A DNA stretch of 34,848 nucleotides from Clostridia bacterium DTU022. Its GTDB lineage: Bacteria; Bacillota; Dethiobacteria; DTU022. The number at the start of each line of letters is the position of its first letter. The stretch's first letter is position 1. Under the pieces are notes generated by a model. It saw only the letters and a program-made list of their open reading frames with translations. It was not told the origin of the DNA and did no database searches. Shown piece after piece: positions 30,873 through 34,848 of this stretch. The DNA lies in contig LFRQ01000011.1 in assembly GCA_001512835.1 (NCBI GenBank), positions 1-34,848 on the forward strand, in the 5' to 3' direction. The position numbers and the translations under genes are program-made.

Positions 30873-33005
30873 CTAGTTGTCCTTGAACCGCGGGATATCG
30901 AAAGCAAGGGTATAATTTGCGACCTGGTTGTAAAGTCCTCTTATATAAGGGGCCTGCTTTACCGCCCAGCCGATATCGGTAGCATACTGGTGGGTGGCGG
31001 GCTGCTTTGGATTCCAGCGCATTTTGTAGAGGGTATCCTGGGCGTAGGAGGGGTGGTTCACGTAGCTTTGGGAGGCAAACTTGGCCCCGCCCCGGATGGC
31101 TGCATCGGGGCTGAACCAGCGCTCCTGGTAGGCCCGCTGGGCGCCGTAATACTTGGGGTTGCTGTCGTAAGCTCCGATGCCGAACATGTTGTAAACCTTG
31201 ACAAAGACTTTTACCGCCACATATTTCCCGCAGACCCAGCCCTCTTTGCCGCCGACCTTGATCTTATACCAGGTCCCTTCCGTGCCCGGATCCGTTCCCG
31301 CCTCCGCTTCCGCTTCCTCCAGGAGGAGATAAGTTTCATTTGTCTGGGCGCTGCCTAAACTGCTGCTTTTCGTGGTGGGCCGCTCCCGGACATTAAGGGG
31401 GCCATCCATGATTTGGACCTTCCGGGTCCACTCGCCGTCAATGTCCGGGTCAATGTCCGGGTAAAGCTTGTCCACATCTTCAAATTCAATGCCGGTAGCC
31501 AGTTCGCTGGTGCCGTTTCCCGTTTCATGGAGAGCCAGGGAAACCAGGAAAATCTCGTTTATATTGTTATTGCGGGCCGCCTCCAGGAAAACGGCTCCCC
31601 TGCCGCTAAGGATGCCCTTTCCCTGCAGGATAGTATTCAGGTCCCCGGCGGTGGAGCCGGCGCTTCCCGACAGCAGGAGGAACTGGAACATGGAGGTGGA
31701 GATCGATAGACTGCTGGTCTTTTGGGCGTACCGGCCGCAGACCCATCCTTCCTTGCCGGCCACTTTAATCTTGTACCAGGTCCCCTCTGTACCGGGATCC
31801 GTTCCCGCTTCCGCTTCCGCCTCGCCCAGGAGCGTATAAACCTCGTTTTTGTTGACGGTGCCGATGATATTGCTCTTGGTGGTGGGCCGCTCCCGCACCC
31901 TGAGATTTGGATCGGCGGTGATCACAATAGAATCGAAGAGGGGGATAAAGTTGTACGGATTGAGATAATAGGCCACGTCCTCTCGCCGGGCGTTTTTCCA
32001 GCCGCCCCCGTAGAGGTCCGTCTGGGGAGGCGCGTCGCAATTCATCTGCTTGTCCAGCATATATTCAAGGGTGTAGTTGTAGCGGGTATGGCTGATGCTG
32101 TAGCCGGTGCGCAGGGAGAGGACGGCGGTATGGAGAAGGTATTTCAGCTCCAGCGCGGAGGAAAAAGGCTTCAACTGCAGCAGGCGGGAGGCCAGGTTGT
32201 CCAGCTCCGACGCCTTCAGGTTGTAGCTGCTTAAATCCAGCTCCAGGACCGTGCTGTGAGTGGTGAGCGCCTGCTTCATGGCGCTGGCGCTGCCGGCGCT
32301 GTTGACTCCATTTAAGGCGCTGTCCAAAGCTGATTTTGCCGCCGCTACGGCGCTGTTAAAGGCATTCTTAACCTGTTCCAGGGTGGAAAAGCCCTGGGAC
32401 AGTTTCGCCTTCTCTTCCAGCACCTTTTTCAAGGCGGCGTTCTGGCTGTAATCGTTCAACCGGTTAAAGTCGGCCAGGTTTACGCCCAGTTGGGAAGCGT
32501 AGGCAGTAATTAGGTTTTTCAGAGCGCCGGGGGTGGTCGCCCCGTTTATCTCTCTCAGGAGGCTGGCTACATCGTCAAGAATTTTCTTGGTATAGACAAT
32601 TTTACCCTGTTTATCTACGGATACCAGGTATACCTCCAGGGGCATCTGGGCTTTTTTGGCCTGGCTGCCGGCGGCGTATTGATCCAGGTCAAAAATCTTC
32701 CCGTTAAGGATTGCCCGGACGTAAGCCTCCAGGGCGGCCTCGTAATCCAGGTAGCCCTTTTTGTCGTCCAGAAGCGCCCGGACGGTTTTCTTGCGGTAAT
32801 CGTTATACAGCGGGGCGCTGCCGCCCAGGATATGCCGCACATATGATTCCAGCAACTGATCGTAATTATACTCGTAGTACTTTTTATCGCTGCCTTCGGC
32901 CACGTGGCCGACTATGGCGGCGGACACAGGGGTGGCGGCAAAGATGAAAAAGACAAGGACAGCCAGAAGTTGAAGGAAAAACTTGGCCGTTAAATCCTTT
33001 TTCAT
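30873..33005 (-). CDS. Secreted SH3-domain endo-beta-N-acetylglucosaminidase
   Basis: The 710-residue protein is a wall hydrolase. After a signal peptide (1-29) come two helical repeats of the form YDQLLESYVRHILGG / YEAALEAYVRAILNG (46-105), a long helical region (to about 290), then bacterial SH3 domain 1 (about 362-430). The glucosaminidase domain begins near 470 and carries the catalytic-type E494 in SLALHETGNGTSELA, but is interrupted by SH3 domain 2 (about 530-597) before resuming with VYNMFGIGAYDSNP and SYVNHPSYAQDTLYKMRWNP. The two SH3 copies share a nearly identical EAEAEAGTDPGTEGTWYKIKV core, a recent internal duplication. GGGGAGG lies 6 bases before the ATG. It follows the beta-solenoid gene by 24 bases, an operon. 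Confidence 0.9.
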   Translation of the reverse strand: MKKDLTAKFFLQLLAVLVFFIFAATPVSAAIVGHVAEGSDKKYYEYNYDQLLESYVRHILGGSAPLYNDYRKKTVRALLDDKKGYLDYEAALEAYVRAILNGKIFDLDQYAAGSQAKKAQMPLEVYLVSVDKQGKIVYTKKILDDVASLLREINGATTPGALKNLITAYASQLGVNLADFNRLNDYSQNAALKKVLEEKAKLSQGFSTLEQVKNAFNSAVAAAKSALDSALNGVNSAGSASAMKQALTTHSTVLELDLSSYNLKASELDNLASRLLQLKPFSSALELKYLLHTAVLSLRTGYSISHTRYNYTLEYMLDKQMNCDAPPQTDLYGGGWKNARREDVAYYLNPYNFIPLFDSIVITADPNLRVRERPTTKSNIIGTVNKNEVYTLLGEAEAEAGTDPGTEGTWYKIKVAGKEGWVCGRYAQKTSSLSISTSMFQFLLLSGSAGSTAGDLNTILQGKGILSGRGAVFLEAARNNNINEIFLVSLALHETGNGTSELATGIEFEDVDKLYPDIDPDIDGEWTRKVQIMDGPLNVRERPTTKSSSLGSAQTNETYLLLEEAEAEAGTDPGTEGTWYKIKVGGKEGWVCGKYVAVKVFVKVYNMFGIGAYDSNPKYYGAQRAYQERWFSPDAAIRGGAKFASQSYVNHPSYAQDTLYKMRWNPKQPATHQYATDIGWAVKQAPYIRGLYNQVANYTLAFDIPRFKDN

Positions 33006-33029
33006 GCTTAACCTCCCCTCTCCGAAGCC

Positions 33030-34598
33030 CTATTTTCTGGTCACCCTAACGCTGCTTCTGCTTACGCTCCCTTCCAGGAACTCGCCGTAAAACGCCTTCA
33101 TATCGCTCATATATTTTAAGGTCGTTCCGCCTACGGTAACGTTGTAATTCTGCGGATCGGGATAGCTGAGCTTCACGATGACAACCTCTTTGCCGGGAGA
33201 AAAATCATGCTTTTTCACTATAAACTCCACAATGGGATCCACGGTCACCGTAAAGGTCCTGGTCCGGCTGTTGTAGCCGGGCTTGGAAGCCGTTACGGTA
33301 ATGGTGGCCGATCCCTGGCTGCTGCCCGCCGTGATCTTGAGCTGCTTACCGGAAAGGGATACTTGGGCCACGCTGCTGTTGCTGGATTTTACCGAGATGG
33401 CGGCATCGCCGGGGGAAACCGTAAGGTTGAAGGTCTTGGAATGCCCGGGACGCAGCAGCTGGTTGCCGATGGCGGTAAGGCTGACGGTGGGCGTGGACGG
33501 CGTGGACGGGGTTTCCGGTTTCTTTTCTCCCGTTACCTCTTCTCCGGCTATTTTTGCCGTTACCCCTTCCGCCAGCTCCACTTGCCCGGGGCTCTGCTCA
33601 ATGGTTGTTCCCGCCGCCTTGATGAGCGCCCGCCCGATGGAACCTTTGCCCGTTATTCCCGCGGGGCCGTTAAGTTCCAGGTAGTCGATCTTGGTCTCCT
33701 GGGCCAGGTGCACCATCACCTTTCCTCCCGAGTCTTCCACCAGCAGGGTGTCGATCAGGCCGCTGTCCAATTGCAGAAAGATTCCGCTGCCGCCGGCAGT
33801 AATTTTTTCCAGGTTCCCTGAGAACTGAAACAATCCCGGAGCCTTCAAGGAGACTTCCTTGACCAGCCCCTGGCCCTCCAGGGTGAGAGAGGCTCCGGGG
33901 ACCAGGGCATTTACCACAACCCCATCCTGCAGAGTGATGGAAGCCTCTTCCGCCCCGGAAAGGGTGATCAAATTCTCGATTTCGCCCGCCAGAAAGACAA
34001 CTCTGGCTTCTTTCTGCGCCACCTTGACGCTGCTAAAGTCGCCTTTCAGCTCCGTTTCCGCAGTGGTTTCGATATATACTTCTTGGACCAGCTTTTTATC
34101 CGCCAGGTCTTCCAGGAATAGGGAGGCCTCTCCCTGGATAACGATCTTTTCCACGCTGGTGTTCCCCGTCAAGACCACCCGCACCCGGCCTTCTTCCCTG
34201 TTGATCACCAGTTGCTGGAGGGCGGCGTCTTTAATGACGACGGTCCCGGCGCCGCCTCCCTCTACCAGGGTAGTGCCTTCCACTTCAATTCCGGCCAGGT
34301 TTACGCTCCCGTCGCCGATAGCCGCATCCAGCAGGAGGTCGCCCCGGACCAGGGTATTCTGCAGGGTAACCCCGCCGGTGCAGATAGTTAAGTTGCCCTC
34401 AACAAGCTCCCTGCCGGAGGGGCCGTAGGTTCCCGGTTTGTTGATCTCTTTAATGGTGCGCCAGTCCACGTCCTGCTGCTGTTCCGTCAGGCCGCCGGGC
34501 GACAAAATCAAAAATAGGTTAAGACAGAGGGACAGGATCAAAATCACGTGCAGCCACGGGAACTTCCAGGACTTCCTTTTTCTATCCATAGTTGGCAC
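33030..34598 (-). CDS. Membrane-anchored beta-solenoid-like surface protein
   Basis: I do not recognise a named family. The 522-residue protein has a basic N-terminus and one membrane helix (about 16-34, WLHVILILSLCLNLFLIL) acting as an anchor. Residues 60-350 are short hydrophobic/glycine beta-strand repeats with turns (VEGNLTICTGGVTLQNTLVRGDLLLDAAIG) resembling a right-handed beta-helix or bactofilin-like stack. A Pro/Thr linker (PETPSTPSTPTVS near 365) leads to Ig-like beta-sandwich sequence (373-455) and a final domain similar to cadherin-like beta-sandwiches. It precedes the glucosaminidase by 24 bases. GTG start at 34598 with AGGGGA close upstream; ATG at 34589 is the alternative. A surface or wall-associated role is inferred. 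Confidence 0.85.
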   Translation of the reverse strand: MPTMDRKRKSWKFPWLHVILILSLCLNLFLILSPGGLTEQQQDVDWRTIKEINKPGTYGPSGRELVEGNLTICTGGVTLQNTLVRGDLLLDAAIGDGSVNLAGIEVEGTTLVEGGGAGTVVIKDAALQQLVINREEGRVRVVLTGNTSVEKIVIQGEASLFLEDLADKKLVQEVYIETTAETELKGDFSSVKVAQKEARVVFLAGEIENLITLSGAEEASITLQDGVVVNALVPGASLTLEGQGLVKEVSLKAPGLFQFSGNLEKITAGGSGIFLQLDSGLIDTLLVEDSGGKVMVHLAQETKIDYLELNGPAGITGKGSIGRALIKAAGTTIEQSPGQVELAEGVTAKIAGEEVTGEKKPETPSTPSTPTVSLTAIGNQLLRPGHSKTFNLTVSPGDAAISVKSSNSSVAQVSLSGKQLKITAGSSQGSATITVTASKPGYNSRTRTFTVTVDPIVEFIVKKHDFSPGKEVVIVKLSYPDPQNYNVTVGGTTLKYMSDMKAFYGEFLEGSVSRSSVRVTRK

Positions 34599-34848
34599 AC
34601 TTCCCCTGGTTTAGGTTTGTTAATCATATTTATTTGACATTTTTGGATTAAATCCCTGCCCCACCGGCGACTTGAAACGACAAAATTAGCAACTCATTAG
34701 CGGGGAAGCGGTGCCAAATAAAATGAAAAAAAGCTTTAACGGCCGGCTTTTCCGGCGCCTGGGCGGAGAGGGGAGACAATATCGATGATTAATAATTGAC
34801 AAAAGAAAATTGCCAATATACAATATAGTCACATAAATAAATAGAAAT
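34599..34848. other. Upstream region of the surface operon
   Basis: The AT-rich right edge contains paired segments CACCG (34662-34666) and CGGTG (34709-34713) flanking an ATTAGC direct repeat, and a GCCGG/CCGGC hairpin near 34743-34757 followed, on the minus strand, by a T7 run. The arrangement could be a structured leader of the minus-strand operon. No riboswitch class was recognised. Confidence 0.4.
34796..34824 (+). promoter_or_regulatory. Strong sigma-A-type promoter pointing out of the window
   Basis: TTGACA (34796-34801), a 17-base spacer and TACAAT (34819-34824): consensus -35 and near-consensus -10 at ideal spacing. It would drive a rightward transcript beginning near 34831 whose gene lies beyond the edge, making this intergenic region divergent from the surface operon. 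Confidence 0.7.

Overview
The window looks like chromosome from a moderately GC-rich, spore-former-type anaerobic Firmicute (class Clostridia, perhaps a thermophilic Peptococcaceae/Thermoanaerobacterales-like lineage; genus not determinable from sequence alone). The reasons are the families present: DacF-type D,D-carboxypeptidase, DUF2935, DUF2512 (YndM-like), a YtpB-like DUF2600 terpene synthase, LysM and SH3/glucosaminidase wall proteins, and an oxygen-independent Fe-S old-yellow-enzyme reductase. AGGAGG-type ribosome binding sites and frequent TTG/GTG starts fit too.

Layout, left to right. 1-500: 3'-truncated family 4 uracil-DNA glycosylase (minus). 1141-2475: D-Ala-D-Ala carboxypeptidase. 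3182-4022 (minus): DUF2935 protein whose frame is broken by one extra base. 4334-4927: LysM protein. 5223-7635: lemA plus DUF2207 operon, flanked on both sides by dense short repeats. 8257-9153: conserved hypothetical. 9668-12259: clpB. 12899-13912: trans-polyprenyl diphosphate synthase, then thioredoxin with a CNPC active site, then (minus) a tetraprenyl-beta-curcumene synthase-like protein and a DUF2512 membrane protein. 16753-17720: azlC-azlD exporter pair, converging on a helical hypothetical. 18337-19026: MBL-fold hydrolase. 19218-25902: a sugar cluster of GH130 phosphorylase, GT4 glycosyltransferase, ManC-type GDP-mannose enzyme, phosphohexomutase and GH4 glycosidase. 26357-28291: Fe-S flavoenzyme reductase. 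28825-30741: ABC-F ATPase. 30873-34598 (minus): a two-gene surface operon, a membrane-anchored beta-solenoid-like protein followed by a secreted SH3/glucosaminidase hydrolase.

The most unusual large-scale feature is that the intergenic gaps are colonised by at least three families of short dispersed repeats (A: core GGTCAGGTCTTGAA; B: core GGGACGGTTCT with TGATATAT; C: core GTTGACAAAGTTGACG plus TGCCTGGCACCGAA). They form inverted pairs and tandem duplications, and one family B element supplies the C-terminal codons of the carboxypeptidase. No transposase gene is present, so they look like non-autonomous REP/MITE-like elements mobilised or amplified from elsewhere.

The most coherent possible pathway is the mannose cluster: GH130 phosphorolysis (or its reversal) yields or uses Man-1-P, the mutase interconverts Man-1-P and Man-6-P, ManC makes GDP-mannose, and the GT4 enzyme can use it. 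A second pair, polyprenyl diphosphate synthase and the YtpB-like cyclase, suggests C35 sesquarterpene synthesis. No CRISPR array, rRNA or complete tRNA was seen, and no classical phage or defence system was recognised.
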